Positions 1 to 8,329 of a stretch of DNA of 64,000 bases are shown here, piece by piece. The stretch covers positions 310,001-374,000 of the forward strand of contig JACKPR010000002.1 in the NCBI GenBank assembly GCA_024233395.1. The letters are read 5' to 3'. This DNA is from Chlamydiales bacterium. Its GTDB lineage: Bacteria > Chlamydiota > Chlamydiia > Chlamydiales > Simkaniaceae. The position numbers and the translations under genes are program-made. How positions within the stretch are numbered: position 1 is the stretch's first letter; every line of letters begins with the position of its first letter. The notes under the pieces were generated by a model that was not told the DNA's origin, did no database searches, and saw only the letters and a list, made by a program, of their open reading frames with translations.

Positions 1-1
1 T

Positions 2-682
2 TGCTGGACTCCTTTGGCACGAGAGTTGGAAGGAAACTATGATGTGATCATGCCAGATGCTCGAGGTCATGGAAACTCGAGCGCACCGAATCATGGCTAC
101 TGCTATAACACTCTAGCTTCCGATGTATTGGGCTTTATCGAAACCCTAAAGCTTATCAATCCAATTCTACTGGGACATTCCATGGGAGGCATGACGGGAA
201 CCGTGGTCGCCAGTCAGAGTTCCAAGCAAGTAAAGGGACTTGTTTTAGCCGACCCAACTTTCTTAACGCCACAACAACAACGGGAAGTTTATCAAAGTGA
301 TATTGCAGCTCAGCATCGGAGCATTCTCACTGGATCAAAAAAAGAGTACTTGGCTGAAGTTCAAACGCGACATAAAGGGCGCCGCTCGCCCGAACTCATT
401 AAATTATTCGCACAAGCACGCTTTCAAACTAGCATTCATGCTTTTGAAATTTTGACTCCACCAACTCCAGACTATATAGAGTTGATCAACACCCTTGATA
501 TTCCAAGCTTACTTATCATTGGCGGGACTGGCGCTATCGTCTCCCCTACAGTTGCTGCAGAGCTTGCTTGCCTTAACAAACGGTTAGAAGTCATACAGAT
601 TCCAGAAGCTGGTCATGGAATTCCCTACGATCAACCTCACCGTTTTTCGACCGCTGTTAAATCTTTTTTACATAACTTATAA
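2..682 (+). CDS. alpha/beta hydrolase, 5' end cut by window edge
   Basis: The reading frame is open to the first base of the window, so the true start lies outside. The protein shows a DARGHG motif followed by a GHSMGG nucleophile elbow (Ser about 14 codons after the frame's Leu-Leu-Gly strand) and a C-terminal GHGIPYD segment that supplies the catalytic His. This is the layout of the alpha/beta hydrolase fold-1 family (esterases, haloperoxidase-like and C-C bond hydrolases); the substrate cannot be read from sequence. Odd point: where the family normally has the acid residue in a G-x-x-D-x-x-V/P loop, this protein reads GGTGAIVSP with no Asp, so the acid is either displaced or lost. It is the only plus-strand gene before 24 kb. 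Family confident, function unknown. Confidence 0.85.
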   Translation, partial: CWTPLARELEGNYDVIMPDARGHGNSSAPNHGYCYNTLASDVLGFIETLKLINPILLGHSMGGMTGTVVASQSSKQVKGLVLADPTFLTPQQQREVYQSDIAAQHRSILTGSKKEYLAEVQTRHKGRRSPELIKLFAQARFQTSIHAFEILTPPTPDYIELINTLDIPSLLIIGGTGAIVSPTVAAELACLNKRLEVIQIPEAGHGIPYDQPHRFSTAVKSFLHNL

Positions 683-850
683 GAATAATGCGAGGGGACC
701 GTCCCGAGCAGATTGAGCTTGTTTAGAGATTTTTTTATGAACGGTTTAGATATTTGCTGGAAGAGTGCAGGCAAGGTTTGAATAACCTTGTCAAACGATG
801 ACAATCTAATAGATGAACCTTTCAAAGAAAAAGATCTAGCAAGAACAATA

Positions 851-934
851 TGCTCGGGGCGGGACTCGAACCCGCACGGCCGTAAGGCCAAGGGATTTTA
901 AGTCCCTTGTGTCTACCAATTCCACCACCCGAGC
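851..934 (-). tRNA. tRNA-Leu (anticodon TAA)
   Basis: The reverse complement folds as a class II tRNA. The acceptor 5' strand GCTCGGG pairs with CCCGAGC, followed by discriminator A. The D-arm contains GGTAGACA, the anticodon loop is CTTAAAA with TAA centred, a long variable arm GGCCTTACGGCC pairs on itself, and the T-arm carries GGTTCGAGTCCC. Length is 84 nt. The 3' CCA is not encoded (the next bases are TAT), so it must be added by nucleotidyltransferase. It decodes UUA/UUG leucine codons. Confidence 0.97.
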
Positions 935-944
935 CTATGGGAGT

Positions 945-973
945 GGGAAAAGGATAGACTATATCCTTTTCCC
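945..973. other. 12-bp hairpin between tRNA-Leu and the charged hypothetical gene
   Basis: GGGAAAAGGATA and TATCCTTTTCCC are perfect 12-bp arms around the loop GACTA. It lies just past the 3' end of the minus-strand gene at 984-1676 and just before the 5' end of tRNA-Leu. There is no U-tract on the minus strand, so it is at best a weak terminator or an RNA processing or stability structure. Confidence 0.5.
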
Positions 974-983
974 CTCTTAAGAA

Positions 984-1676
984 TCAAGACTCTTCGTCTT
1001 CAGATGGAACATGCGCCTCTTCGTTGATATCGACAACTTTTTCATCAGGAGGCGTCTCTTCAGAAGGAGGTGTATTGTCTTCGACTTTTGGAATTTCTTC
1101 GATCTTCTCTTCTGCTTCTTCTATTTCTTCGGGAAGAAGAGCACCTTGTTCCACAAGGTAATTTTTGTAGCGATCGATTTGATCTGAAATGAGGCTTGTT
1201 GGAGGAGAGAGAAGGGTTCGTCTTTGTTGAAGAACTTCTTCCCCGATTTTTTCGGTAGGAGCTTCTTTCTTTTCTTTTGGGGCTTCTACTTTTTCTTCTC
1301 TAGAAGGCCGTCTTTTCCGTGCTCGTTTTTTCTCACGCTTTTTTTGTTCTTCTTTTGGAGCTTCCTCATCTTCTTTTTCTTTCTTAACAGGAGGTTTTTG
1401 CCCTCCACCAATTTTAATTGACTTTTCGATTTGAGGCTTTTTGAGCACAGTGCGTATTTCGCGTGTCTCAACAACTTCATACTCAGTCATCGGCAAAAGA
1501 AATGCTTTAGGCTTTTCTAATGAACGGAAAAAATAGCAATTGCCAAAAGAGACAACTTCTACAGCTCCGACTGCATATTCTTCTTGGGATGTTCCGCTTG
1601 TCGCACGGATGATAAGTTTAAATCCTTCTTTAGGAGTAATGACTGTTTCAACTAATGGTTCTCGTGTAAAATCCAC
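984..1676 (-). CDS. charged hypothetical protein downstream of gapA (positional counterpart of C. trachomatis CT504)
   Basis: This 230-residue protein starts at GTG with a modest GGA eight bases upstream. An N-terminal globular part of about 85 residues (beta-rich, few charges) is followed by a long Lys/Glu/Arg/Pro-rich low-complexity middle (about 90-150), then a short predicted helical segment (about 155-185) and an acidic tail ending in SEDEES. No signal peptide or membrane segment is visible. In C. trachomatis an uncharacterised gene (CT504) occupies the same position next to gapA, so a conserved chlamydial gene is likely; I do not recognise a function. The skewed charge pattern would suit an RNA-, chaperone- or scaffold-binding protein, but that is only inference. 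A 158-bp palindromic repeat lies directly upstream, between it and gapA. Confidence 0.7.
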   Translation of the reverse strand: MDFTREPLVETVITPKEGFKLIIRATSGTSQEEYAVGAVEVVSFGNCYFFRSLEKPKAFLLPMTEYEVVETREIRTVLKKPQIEKSIKIGGGQKPPVKKEKEDEEAPKEEQKKREKKRARKRRPSREEKVEAPKEKKEAPTEKIGEEVLQQRRTLLSPPTSLISDQIDRYKNYLVEQGALLPEEIEEAEEKIEEIPKVEDNTPPSEETPPDEKVVDINEEAHVPSEDEES

Positions 1677-1710
1677 TGATCTGTTCCAGGTTAAGGGTTA
1701 TTCTTTTAAC

Positions 1711-1868
1711 GTGAGTTCGATTTTGAAGGTGCTGAGATGAAAGAATTTCATGGAGAAGGTTTGGTGAAATTTTGCGAAGGGAATAGCTAAAGTGCTATTT
1801 CCGAGTAAAATTACGTCAAAAATTCCCATGAAAACGCTCATAATTGGTGCCTTAAAAGTTGAAGTCAC
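1711..1868. repeat. palindromic repeat family A, copy 1
   Basis: This 158-bp imperfect palindrome begins GTGAGTTCGA and ends with its inverted form TTGAAGTCAC. The arms continue inward to an apex in which GGAATAGC faces GCTATTTCC. A second, clearly homologous copy of almost identical length lies at 48759-48918. The right end overlaps the last bases of gapA and contributes its TGA stop. The structure fits a miniature inverted-repeat element or repeated extragenic palindrome. As RNA it would form a very long hairpin at the end of the gapA message. Confidence 0.85.
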
Positions 1869-2881
1869 GTTTCTTTAGTCGCTATGTAGCGGATGAGATC
1901 GAGCAAACGGCAGGAATAGCCTATTTCGTTATCATACCAGGAGATGAGCTTAAAAAAGTTATCGTTTAGGGCAATCCCGGCATGAGCATCAAAAATTGAT
2001 GAGTGAGTATCTCCAATAAAATCTGAGGAAACTACTTCTTCATCAGTAAATCCAAGTATTCCTTTTAAATTTGAATTTGCTTCTGACTTCATCTTCGCGC
2101 ATAGTGTAGCATAATCGGTCGATTTCGTCAGCTTTACTGTTAAATCGACAACAGAGACGTCAGCAACAGGGACTCTAAAAGCCATCCCTGTGAGCTTCCC
2201 TTGGACTTCTGGGAGACAAAGGCTGACAGCTTTTGCAGCTCCTGTAGAAGCGGGAATAATGTTATAAGGGCTTGAGCGCCCTCCACGTAAGTCTTTTTTT
2301 GATGGTCCATCATGAACAGGTTGAGTTGGAGTTAAAGCATGGACCGTTGTCATCAATCCTTCTTCAATTCCAAAATGATCAAGAAGAACTTTTGTAATCG
2401 GTGCTAAACAATTTGTTGTACAAGAAGCGTTCGAAACAACCGTATCTATTTCAGGATTATATTTTTCATGGTTCACTCCCATGACATAAGTTGGAACAGC
2501 TCCTTTTGCAGGGGCTGAAATAATAACTCTCTTAGCGCCTGCTTCTATGTGCTTTTCTGCATTGTCTCTCTCTGTAAATAGGCCTGTCGATTCAATGACA
2601 TAATCAACGCTTAATTCTTTCCATGGAAGTTTTGTGGGGTCTTTTTCAGCAAGAACATGAACAGTATGCTTATCATCAATGATAAAAGCTTCATCATTCG
2701 ATTGAATCGGCAACGAAAAGCGTCCATGAACAGAATCATATTTTACTAAATACGCAAGATTAGGAGCAGGAACAAGATCATTTACTGCTACGATTTCAAT
2801 ATCGTCAAATTTCTCAAAAGCAAGTCTTAATACAGAACGGCCAATACGACCAAAACCATTGATACCTACACGTATTCCCAT
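1865..2881 (-). CDS. gapA: glyceraldehyde-3-phosphate dehydrogenase, type I
   Basis: It oxidises glyceraldehyde 3-phosphate to 1,3-bisphosphoglycerate with NAD in cytoplasmic glycolysis. The N-terminal nucleotide-binding motif NGFGRIGR is at residues 8-15 and the active-site SNASCTTNC carries catalytic Cys154; length (338) is normal. I start it at ATG 2881, which has AAGGG six bases upstream, rather than at the TTG two codons earlier. It is separated from the ribosomal operon by a terminator and has its own promoter with a palindrome at the expected transcription start. Its stop codon lies inside palindromic repeat A. The order charged hypothetical-gapA-rplQ matches C. trachomatis. Confidence 0.97.
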   Translation of the reverse strand: MGIRVGINGFGRIGRSVLRLAFEKFDDIEIVAVNDLVPAPNLAYLVKYDSVHGRFSLPIQSNDEAFIIDDKHTVHVLAEKDPTKLPWKELSVDYVIESTGLFTERDNAEKHIEAGAKRVIISAPAKGAVPTYVMGVNHEKYNPEIDTVVSNASCTTNCLAPITKVLLDHFGIEEGLMTTVHALTPTQPVHDGPSKKDLRGGRSSPYNIIPASTGAAKAVSLCLPEVQGKLTGMAFRVPVADVSVVDLTVKLTKSTDYATLCAKMKSEANSNLKGILGFTDEEVVSSDFIGDTHSSIFDAHAGIALNDNFFKLISWYDNEIGYSCRLLDLIRYIATKET

Positions 2882-2934
2882 GATCAACCCTTATGTAATG
2901 TTCTGTACACATTCTTGGGATTTAATCTCCTATG

Positions 2935-2948
2935 AACATGTACATGTT
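2935..2948. promoter_or_regulatory. perfect 14-bp palindrome at the gapA transcription start (candidate operator)
   Basis: AACATGTACATGTT is a perfect palindrome. It begins about eight bases downstream of the -10 box at 2956-2961, so it would cover the first transcribed bases of gapA. Position and symmetry suit a dimeric repressor site; the regulator is unknown. Confidence 0.5.
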
Positions 2949-2955
2949 TCTTTTG

Positions 2956-2984
2956 ATCATAATCGATGAAGTTGTAAAGAGCAA
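2956..2984 (-). promoter_or_regulatory. gapA promoter, sigma-70 type
   Basis: On the minus strand TTGCTC (2984-2979) is followed after exactly 17 bases by TATGAT (2961-2956). It is about 75 bases upstream of the gapA ATG. The rest of the 2882-3128 gap, apart from the palindrome, holds no convincing gene. Confidence 0.6.
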
Positions 2985-3128
2985 CGATTGGATTTATGAA
3001 ACAACACCAAGTGCTTAAAACCAAGGAGCTGAAATAAAAGCACCCTCTGTCTTTCCCCAAGCCAGATACTCTTGTTGTTTTGCACATCCAAAACAAGAAG
3101 ATGGTCGGTTTCTTTTAAATGGGGAATT

Positions 3129-3163
3129 AAAAAGCGGCCTTTCTCGAAAGCAGGCCGCTTTTT
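3129..3163 (-). terminator. rho-independent terminator of the ribosomal superoperon
   Basis: A stem of AAAGCGGCCT pairing with AGGCCGCTTT around an 11-base loop is followed on the minus strand by TTTTTAATT. It lies about 45 bases beyond the rplQ stop and ends the rplC-rplQ transcription unit before gapA. Confidence 0.92.
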
Positions 3164-3209
3164 GAATGTATTGATAACTGTCGCAGAATACCCTACTGGA
3201 TAGTTTTCT

Positions 3210-3635
3210 TTATTGGACATACTCAATAATACAAAGAGGACAACCGTCGCCTTGACGGTTTTCCTTACGAACGATACGGGTGTATCCTCCATCACGAGCG
3301 GCATACCGCCCACTAAGCTCATTAAAGAGTTTTCCGACAACTTTTCTATCAGTATTATAAGACGAAGTATCACCCTTTTTCGCTGAACGAACTTCTTTCG
3401 AAGAAAGAGTATTGTAACTAATCATCATTTTTGAAATCGCTGCACGACGGCTTGCTAATGTATTTTTCTTAGCAAGAGTAATGAGTCGATCTGCATGTCT
3501 TCTAAGCTCTTTCGCTTTAGGAACAGTCGTTTCAATACGTCCATGTTCTACTAGAGCCTTTAGCATATTTGCTACTAAAGCTCTGCGATGAGAAGAATCT
3601 CTATTGAGTTTTACAGTCAGTTTCTGATGTCTCAT
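3210..3635 (-). CDS. rplQ: 50S ribosomal protein L17
   Basis: L17 sits near the peptide exit tunnel region of the large subunit. The N-terminus MRHQKLTVKLNRDSSHRRAL matches the family signature, and a conserved segment for the KAKELRRHADRLITLAK helix follows. At 141 residues it carries a C-terminal extension past GGYTRIVR, common in chlamydiae. Its ATG overlaps the rpoA stop by four bases, which implies translational coupling; it is the last gene before the terminator. Confidence 0.97.
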   Translation of the reverse strand: MRHQKLTVKLNRDSSHRRALVANMLKALVEHGRIETTVPKAKELRRHADRLITLAKKNTLASRRAAISKMMISYNTLSSKEVRSAKKGDTSSYNTDRKVVGKLFNELSGRYAARDGGYTRIVRKENRQGDGCPLCIIEYVQ

Positions 3636-4732
3636 TGTGTTTCTTGTCCTGATTTTTCTTCTAGATATTCATCAATAGTCTGGCGAACATTATCCCTTGT
3701 AATTCCATAACGAGAAAGGTCCATTCCAAGGTGAAGGCCCATATCTTCTAGCTTAGCTTTAATCTCGTTGAGAGATTTCTTACCAAAGTTTCGGAATTTC
3801 AACATCTCTGGTTCAGGCATAATGACAAGTTCAGCAATTGTATCAATATTTGCTTGTGCTAAACAGTTAGTAGAACGAACTGAAAGCTCAATTTCATTAA
3901 TACGAAGAGCCAGTTTGCTTAAAAGCTCATCACGGTCACTGTCAGACTCCATCTCTTCATGATCAAAAGAGAGGTCTTGGAATTTAAGGGTATCAAAAAC
4001 ACCAAGATGAAGCACACCAATTTGGGTAGCAAATGTTAAAGCTTCTTGAGGAGTCACTCTCCCATCTGTTGTCACTTCGAGAATCAAACGATCATAGTCG
4101 GTGTCTTGTCCGACACGTGTATTCTCAACAAAGTAATTTACAAGACGTACAGGAGAAAAAGCTGAGTCAATAACGATTTCATCAACAACCTTATCTTGAA
4201 TATCATGACGCTCAGAAGGAACATATCCTCTTCCAATTGCAATCTTAAGGTCGATACGCTTTTTCATAGGCTTAGTAACAGTGAACAAATGATGATCAGG
4301 ATTGACCATTTCAAAGTCTGATTCACCCATCACATCTTTAAAAGTAACGGTAAATTGACCGCCACCTGCATCAAGCATATCTTGCGTCACATCTAAAGTT
4401 TTAGAAATCAGTTTTGGTCCCCGAGTATCTCTATTCTCTTCAAGAGGAAGCTTTCTAAGAAGAGCTCCTTTGAAGTTTAGGATGATATGGGTCATATCTT
4501 CGATGATTCCCTCAATAGCGATATATTCATGAGGAACCCCTTCAATCTTCACAGAGATAAGGGCTGGCGCCTCAAGAGAGTTGAGCATAATACGTCTGAG
4601 AGCATTCCCAACTGTATGTCCAAATCCCCTTTCAAAAGCTTCAGCAATGAAACGAGAATACGTTTCTGTTTTGGTTGCTTCTTCAATTTTGATATTCGTC
4701 GGCAGTTCAAATTTGCCATACTTAACAGTCAT
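3632..4732 (-). CDS. rpoA: DNA-directed RNA polymerase subunit alpha
   Basis: Alpha dimerises to nucleate polymerase assembly, and its C-terminal domain contacts UP elements and activators. The N-terminal domain (about 1-240) includes GFGHTVGNALRRIMLNSLEA. The C-terminal domain is recognisable from about residue 275 (SVRSTNCLAQANIDTIAELV) through the helix-hairpin-helix KFRNFGKKSLNEIKAKL. At 366 residues it is longer than the enterobacterial protein (329), as in other chlamydiae, with extra sequence between the domains and at the C-terminus. It lies between rpsK and rplQ; rpsD, which sits here in E. coli, is absent. Confidence 0.98.
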   Translation of the reverse strand: MTVKYGKFELPTNIKIEEATKTETYSRFIAEAFERGFGHTVGNALRRIMLNSLEAPALISVKIEGVPHEYIAIEGIIEDMTHIILNFKGALLRKLPLEENRDTRGPKLISKTLDVTQDMLDAGGGQFTVTFKDVMGESDFEMVNPDHHLFTVTKPMKKRIDLKIAIGRGYVPSERHDIQDKVVDEIVIDSAFSPVRLVNYFVENTRVGQDTDYDRLILEVTTDGRVTPQEALTFATQIGVLHLGVFDTLKFQDLSFDHEEMESDSDRDELLSKLALRINEIELSVRSTNCLAQANIDTIAELVIMPEPEMLKFRNFGKKSLNEIKAKLEDMGLHLGMDLSRYGITRDNVRQTIDEYLEEKSGQETQ

Positions 4733-4747
4733 ACGTTATTCCTCTCC

Positions 4748-5158
4748 TTATACGCGGCGTCTTTTTCTAGGACGACATCCATTATGGGGGATGGGGGTCT
4801 TATCTTTAATGAGTGTGATGATTAGTCCTGCACTTTGAAGTCCTCGAACAGCAGACTCACGCCCCGCTCCAGGTCCTTTTAAGCACACTTCAACCTCTTT
4901 CATCCCATGGTTCATTGCTATTTTCCCAGCATCTTGGGCTGCAACTGAAGCAGCAAACGCTGAAGATTTTCTTGAACCAGAAAAGTTTGTTTTCCCAGCA
5001 CTAGCCCATGAAATCACATTTCCAGACGGATCAGTAATCGAAACAATGGTATTATTAAAGGTTGCTTTTACATGTGCAATTCCACTAGGAACAGTTCTAG
5101 TAATTTTCTTTTTTGCTCTTGCAGTGGTCTTCTTAACGACTTTTTCTTGCTTAGCCAA
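4748..5158 (-). CDS. rpsK: 30S ribosomal protein S11
   Basis: S11 forms part of the platform of the small subunit near the mRNA exit site. The body [18 protein letters not shown] and the C-terminal [16 protein letters not shown] are diagnostic; the N-terminus is a basic extension of about 20 residues. Length 136. It follows rpsM by 28 bases and precedes rpoA by 15 in the alpha-operon part of the cluster. Confidence 0.98.
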   Translation of the reverse strand: MAKQEKVVKKTTARAKKKITRTVPSGIAHVKATFNNTIVSITDPSGNVISWASAGKTNFSGSRKSSAFAASVAAQDAGKIAMNHGMKEVEVCLKGPGAGRESAVRGLQSAGLIITLIKDKTPIPHNGCRPRKRRRV

Positions 5159-5186
5159 TGGTTACTCCTATTTCACTTACGCCCGA

Positions 5187-5561
5187 TTAAACGGCTTTTT
5201 TCTTTCCTGCAACGGTTTTCTTCTTTCCCTTTCGAGTGCGGGCATTTGTACGCGTTCTCTGTCCACGAGTTGGTAGACCCACACGGTGTCTCATTCCGCG
5301 ATAGGAACTTGTACTAATCAGTCTTTTAATATTGTTTTGGACTTGTCGTCTCAAATCCCCTTCTACAACATATTCAGAAGTGAGCAGTGCGTTAAGCTTT
5401 GATACATCCTCATCAGTAAGGTTGTGAGCTCGCATATTTGGATCTAGTCCTAACTTTCCAATAACTTCTTCAGAAACAGCTTTTCCAATTCCATAAATAT
5501 AGGTAAGGCTGATCACTAAGCGCTTATTTCCAGGAATATCGATTCCAATCACTCGGGGCAT
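5187..5561 (-). CDS. rpsM: 30S ribosomal protein S13
   Basis: S13 makes inter-subunit bridges in the head of the small subunit and contacts P-site tRNA. The N-terminal [20 protein letters not shown], the helix-two-turn-helix [14 protein letters not shown] and the C-terminal [19 protein letters not shown] are typical. Length 124. It is the first gene after a 74-base gap that follows secY and holds a good promoter, so it may begin a separately initiated alpha operon. rpmJ and infA, which precede it in many bacteria, are absent. Confidence 0.98.
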   Translation of the reverse strand: MPRVIGIDIPGNKRLVISLTYIYGIGKAVSEEVIGKLGLDPNMRAHNLTDEDVSKLNALLTSEYVVEGDLRRQVQNNIKRLISTSSYRGMRHRVGLPTRGQRTRTNARTRKGKKKTVAGKKKAV

Positions 5562-5600
5562 AGGTTAAATTCCTTCTTTAATTCATTATTTGTGGATAGG

Positions 5601-5629
5601 ATATTAGCATATTCGGAATATGAATTCAA
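5601..5629 (-). promoter_or_regulatory. internal promoter for rpsM-rpsK-rpoA-rplQ
   Basis: On the minus strand TTGAAT (5629-5624) is separated by 17 bases from TAATAT (5606-5601), 40 bases before the rpsM ATG. The spacer itself carries a dyad, arms CATATTC and GAATATG around one base (5608-5622). The gap between secY and rpsM is the widest in the cluster, consistent with a dedicated start for the alpha operon. Confidence 0.6.
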
Positions 5630-5635
5630 CGCTCT

Positions 5636-7009
5636 TTATATCCTACCTGTAATTCGTCCTTTCTTCATGAAGCCATCGTATCGCTTCATAAGAAGATGAG
5701 ATTCGATCTGTTTCGTTGTATCGAGGACAACCCCTACCAAAATAAGAAGGGAGGTTCCTCCAAAAAAGTGACTGATCGAGGCATCTACACTTAAAATTTT
5801 ACCTACTAATGTGGGTAAAATAGCAATGAGTGCTAAAAAAATAGCTCCTGCCAGGGTAATCCGATTCATCGTCGACTCTAAAAACTCTTGAGTAGGGCGA
5901 CCTTGTCTGATTCCTGGAATAAAAGCTCCATTTTTTTTCATATCTGAAGCAATCTGCTCCGGATGAAACTGTGTTGCCGTCCAAAAGTACGTAAAAAAGA
6001 GAATAAGAACGACAAATAAAGCGGTATAGACCCAGCTACCAGGAGAAAGCCATTGCACAACAGAAGCTAGCCATGTCCCCTTACTTAAAAACTGAGCAAT
6101 TGTTGCTGGAAACATCAAAAGAGATGAGGCAAAAATCACCGGAATGACCCCAGCATAATTGATTTTTAGTGGAATATGGGAGGTTCCCCCTTGGCTTTCT
6201 CTTCGTCCCACAACACGTCTTGCATACTGCAAGGGAATTTTCCTTGTCCCTTGAATGATCATAATTGTTCCCAAAATAATCATTACAAAGACGATAGATA
6301 AAATAACAATAGATGAAAAGGTCATCTGACCAGGCTCTTGCGAATCAAGATTCAATTGTCTTAAAATCGTACCCATTGTGCGTGGCAACGATGAAAGAAT
6401 CCCAATCGAAATAATTAAACTAATTCCATTCCCAACCCCTCTTTCAGTAATTTGCTCTCCAATCCACATCAAAAAGAGCGTTCCAGTACTCATTGTTGTC
6501 ATAACAACAAGATAAAAGAGCCAAGGGAATCCTAAAATTTGAGGAGAAAGAATTTGACTTGTAATAATTCCAGGATGTGAAAGGTTTAAACTAAGGGCAT
6601 ACTTCGCAAGAAGCGCTGACTGGAATAATGCTAAGACAATCGTCAGCATACGAATGCCTTTACCCATTTTTCTCTTTCCTGCATCTCCATTTTCTCTCAT
6701 CTCACGTTGAAGAGAAGGGACGACAGCAACGAGAATTTGCATAATGATTGAAGCCGAAATGTATGGCATCACCCCTAATGCAATGACTGTCATTTGTGCA
6801 AAGGCACCACCAGAAAAGATATCAACGAGTTGAAAGAGATTTTGAGATCCACCTGTCAATTGTCGAAAGACTTGGACAACAGCATCACCATTAATTCCAG
6901 GAACTGGAATATAAGCTCCAATACGACAAACCAAGAGCATTAATAATGTGAAGAGAATTTTTGTCTTGACTTCTTCGATGGAAAATATTCTTTTTAGTGC
7001 CTGGAGCAT
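5636..7009 (-). CDS. secY: Sec translocon channel subunit SecY
   Basis: SecY forms the protein-conducting channel of the inner membrane with SecE and SecG. The 457 residues show ten hydrophobic helices; characteristic stretches include the first helix region [20 protein letters not shown], the plug region following [17 protein letters not shown], and the [17 protein letters not shown] loop. The cytoplasmic C-terminus is short and basic. It follows rplO by five bases in the spc part of the cluster. adk, map and infA do not follow it, as is usual in chlamydiae. Confidence 0.98.
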   Translation of the reverse strand: MLQALKRIFSIEEVKTKILFTLLMLLVCRIGAYIPVPGINGDAVVQVFRQLTGGSQNLFQLVDIFSGGAFAQMTVIALGVMPYISASIIMQILVAVVPSLQREMRENGDAGKRKMGKGIRMLTIVLALFQSALLAKYALSLNLSHPGIITSQILSPQILGFPWLFYLVVMTTMSTGTLFLMWIGEQITERGVGNGISLIISIGILSSLPRTMGTILRQLNLDSQEPGQMTFSSIVILSIVFVMIILGTIMIIQGTRKIPLQYARRVVGRRESQGGTSHIPLKINYAGVIPVIFASSLLMFPATIAQFLSKGTWLASVVQWLSPGSWVYTALFVVLILFFTYFWTATQFHPEQIASDMKKNGAFIPGIRQGRPTQEFLESTMNRITLAGAIFLALIAILPTLVGKILSVDASISHFFGGTSLLILVGVVLDTTKQIESHLLMKRYDGFMKKGRITGRI

Positions 7010-7014
7010 ATAAC

Positions 7015-7461
7015 CTAGACCGTTTTAAATTCAATTCCTTGCTTTTCAAGCTTGACTACTGCACTTTTTGAAAATCGATTTGCTTCAATTACGACTTTCT
7101 TTGTCAATGTGCCACCAGCAAGAACCTTAAATCCACCCTTCATCCGACGCATTGGGAAACCCTTCTGCATTAGTGTTTCTTTATTGATGGTGTCACCATC
7201 TTCAAAGTGTTCGTTAAGCCTTCCAAGATTAATCTCATAAACTGGGACTTTAAAACGTTCATTAGAAAATCCACGGTGAGGAAGTTTTTGGAAAAGTGGG
7301 AGTTGTCCACCTTCTTTTCCTCCTCGTCTCTTATAACCAGAGCGGGACTTATCCCCTTTGTGTCCACGACAAGAGGTTTTCCCCATTTTTGAACCTGGGC
7401 CTCTACCCACACGCTTCGTTCTCTTTTTGAGTTGTGTATTCTTTAATTCTGATAATTTCAT
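7015..7461 (-). CDS. rplO: 50S ribosomal protein L15
   Basis: L15 is a late-assembly protein binding 23S r[23 protein letters not shown] and the Gly/Lys-rich [20 protein letters not shown] segment are the family signature; 148 residues. Its start overlaps the rpsE stop by four bases. rpmD (L30), which separates rpsE and rplO in many bacteria, is missing. Confidence 0.98.
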   Translation of the reverse strand: MKLSELKNTQLKKRTKRVGRGPGSKMGKTSCRGHKGDKSRSGYKRRGGKEGGQLPLFQKLPHRGFSNERFKVPVYEINLGRLNEHFEDGDTINKETLMQKGFPMRRMKGGFKVLAGGTLTKKVVIEANRFSKSAVVKLEKQGIEFKTV

Positions 7462-7955
7462 GCGGTTGCTCCTCTTGCATCAAGCGTGGCTTGTCTGTTT
7501 CTGAGATCAACAAGAGCTTGGAATGTTGCACGTACTTGGTTCAGAGGATTATTCGATCCAAGACTCTTAGCAACAACATCTTTGATTCCACTGACTTCTA
7601 GAACAGCTCGAGGTTTTGATCCTGCAATAATTCCAGTACCTTCTTTAGCAGGCTTTAGCATCACACGTGCTCCATCCCAGTCAGAGATAATCTCATGAGG
7701 TATTGTCGTTCCTTCAAGCTCGAATGTAAGAACATTCTTTCGAGCCGCTTCGCCCCCTTTTCGAATGGCATCTGCTACTTCATTAGCTTTTGCAAAACCA
7801 ACGCCGATTCGGCCATTTCCATCTCCAACAATAACCAGAGCAGAAAAGCTAAACTTACGTCCTCCCTTTACCACTTTAGAACAACGGTTAATGTAGAGGA
7901 CTTTCTCTTCAAACTCAGTTTCGAAATCTTCTTGTTTTGTCCCTTTCTTAGCCAT
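7458..7955 (-). CDS. rpsE: 30S ribosomal protein S5
   Basis: S5 acts in decoding fidelity and contacts the mRNA entry channel. Its double-stranded RNA-binding fold is visible in YINRCSKVVKGGRKFSFSAL, and the C-terminal domain in VMLKPAKEGTGIIAGSKPRA. Length 165. It overlaps rplO by four bases and follows rplR by eight. Confidence 0.98.
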   Translation of the reverse strand: MAKKGTKQEDFETEFEEKVLYINRCSKVVKGGRKFSFSALVIVGDGNGRIGVGFAKANEVADAIRKGGEAARKNVLTFELEGTTIPHEIISDWDGARVMLKPAKEGTGIIAGSKPRAVLEVSGIKDVVAKSLGSNNPLNQVRATFQALVDLRNRQATLDARGATA

Positions 7956-7963
7956 GAATTTTC

Positions 7964-8326
7964 CTAAAATTTAATTCCATTATCGCGAGCGCCATTAGCC
8001 ACTTCTGCAATGATTCCATGATATTTATATCGACCGCGATCAAAAACGATCCGATCAATTTTCTTTTCCTTAGCAAGCTCTGCGATCTTGGCGCCAACAA
8101 GCTTTGCACTTTCTTTTGATACTTTCTTTCCCTTCATCTCTTTAGATAAGGTACTGAAGCTTACAAGAGTCACCCCTTTTTCATCATCAATCAATTGAAC
8201 CCCAATATGATTCAGTGATTTGAAAACAGAGAGACGGGGTTTTTCTGCATTGCCCCGAAGTTTTTTCCGGACACGCATCACTCTTGTTTTTCGAACTTTA
8301 TTTCTCTTTTCTAGATTTCGATGCAT
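7964..8326 (-). CDS. rplR: 50S ribosomal protein L18
   Basis: L18 binds 5S rRNA in the central protuberance. The Arg/Lys-rich N-terminus (RKTRVMRVRKKLRG) is followed by the core KPRLSVFKSLNHIGVQLIDD and the C-terminal DRGRYKYHGIIAEVANGARD. Length 120, typical. It sits three bases after rplF in the spc segment. Confidence 0.98.
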   Translation of the reverse strand: MHRNLEKRNKVRKTRVMRVRKKLRGNAEKPRLSVFKSLNHIGVQLIDDEKGVTLVSFSTLSKEMKGKKVSKESAKLVGAKIAELAKEKKIDRIVFDRGRYKYHGIIAEVANGARDNGIKF

Positions 8327-8329
8327 CTC

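Noticed and set aside
701..710. GTCCCGAGCA near the hydrolase end resembling the tRNA-Leu 3' end in inverted orientation (possible attachment site remnant)
   Set aside because: Only about eight bases match, orientation is inverted rather than direct, and no integrase is present.
1224..1421. Phe-rich 65-codon frame on the plus strand
   Set aside because: It is the antisense of the Lys/Glu-rich stretch of the gene at 984-1676; AAG/GAA codons read backward give CTT/TTC runs.
2884..3096. 70-codon minus-strand frame in the gapA leader
   Set aside because: It covers the gapA promoter and palindrome and lacks a ribosome site or protein-like composition.
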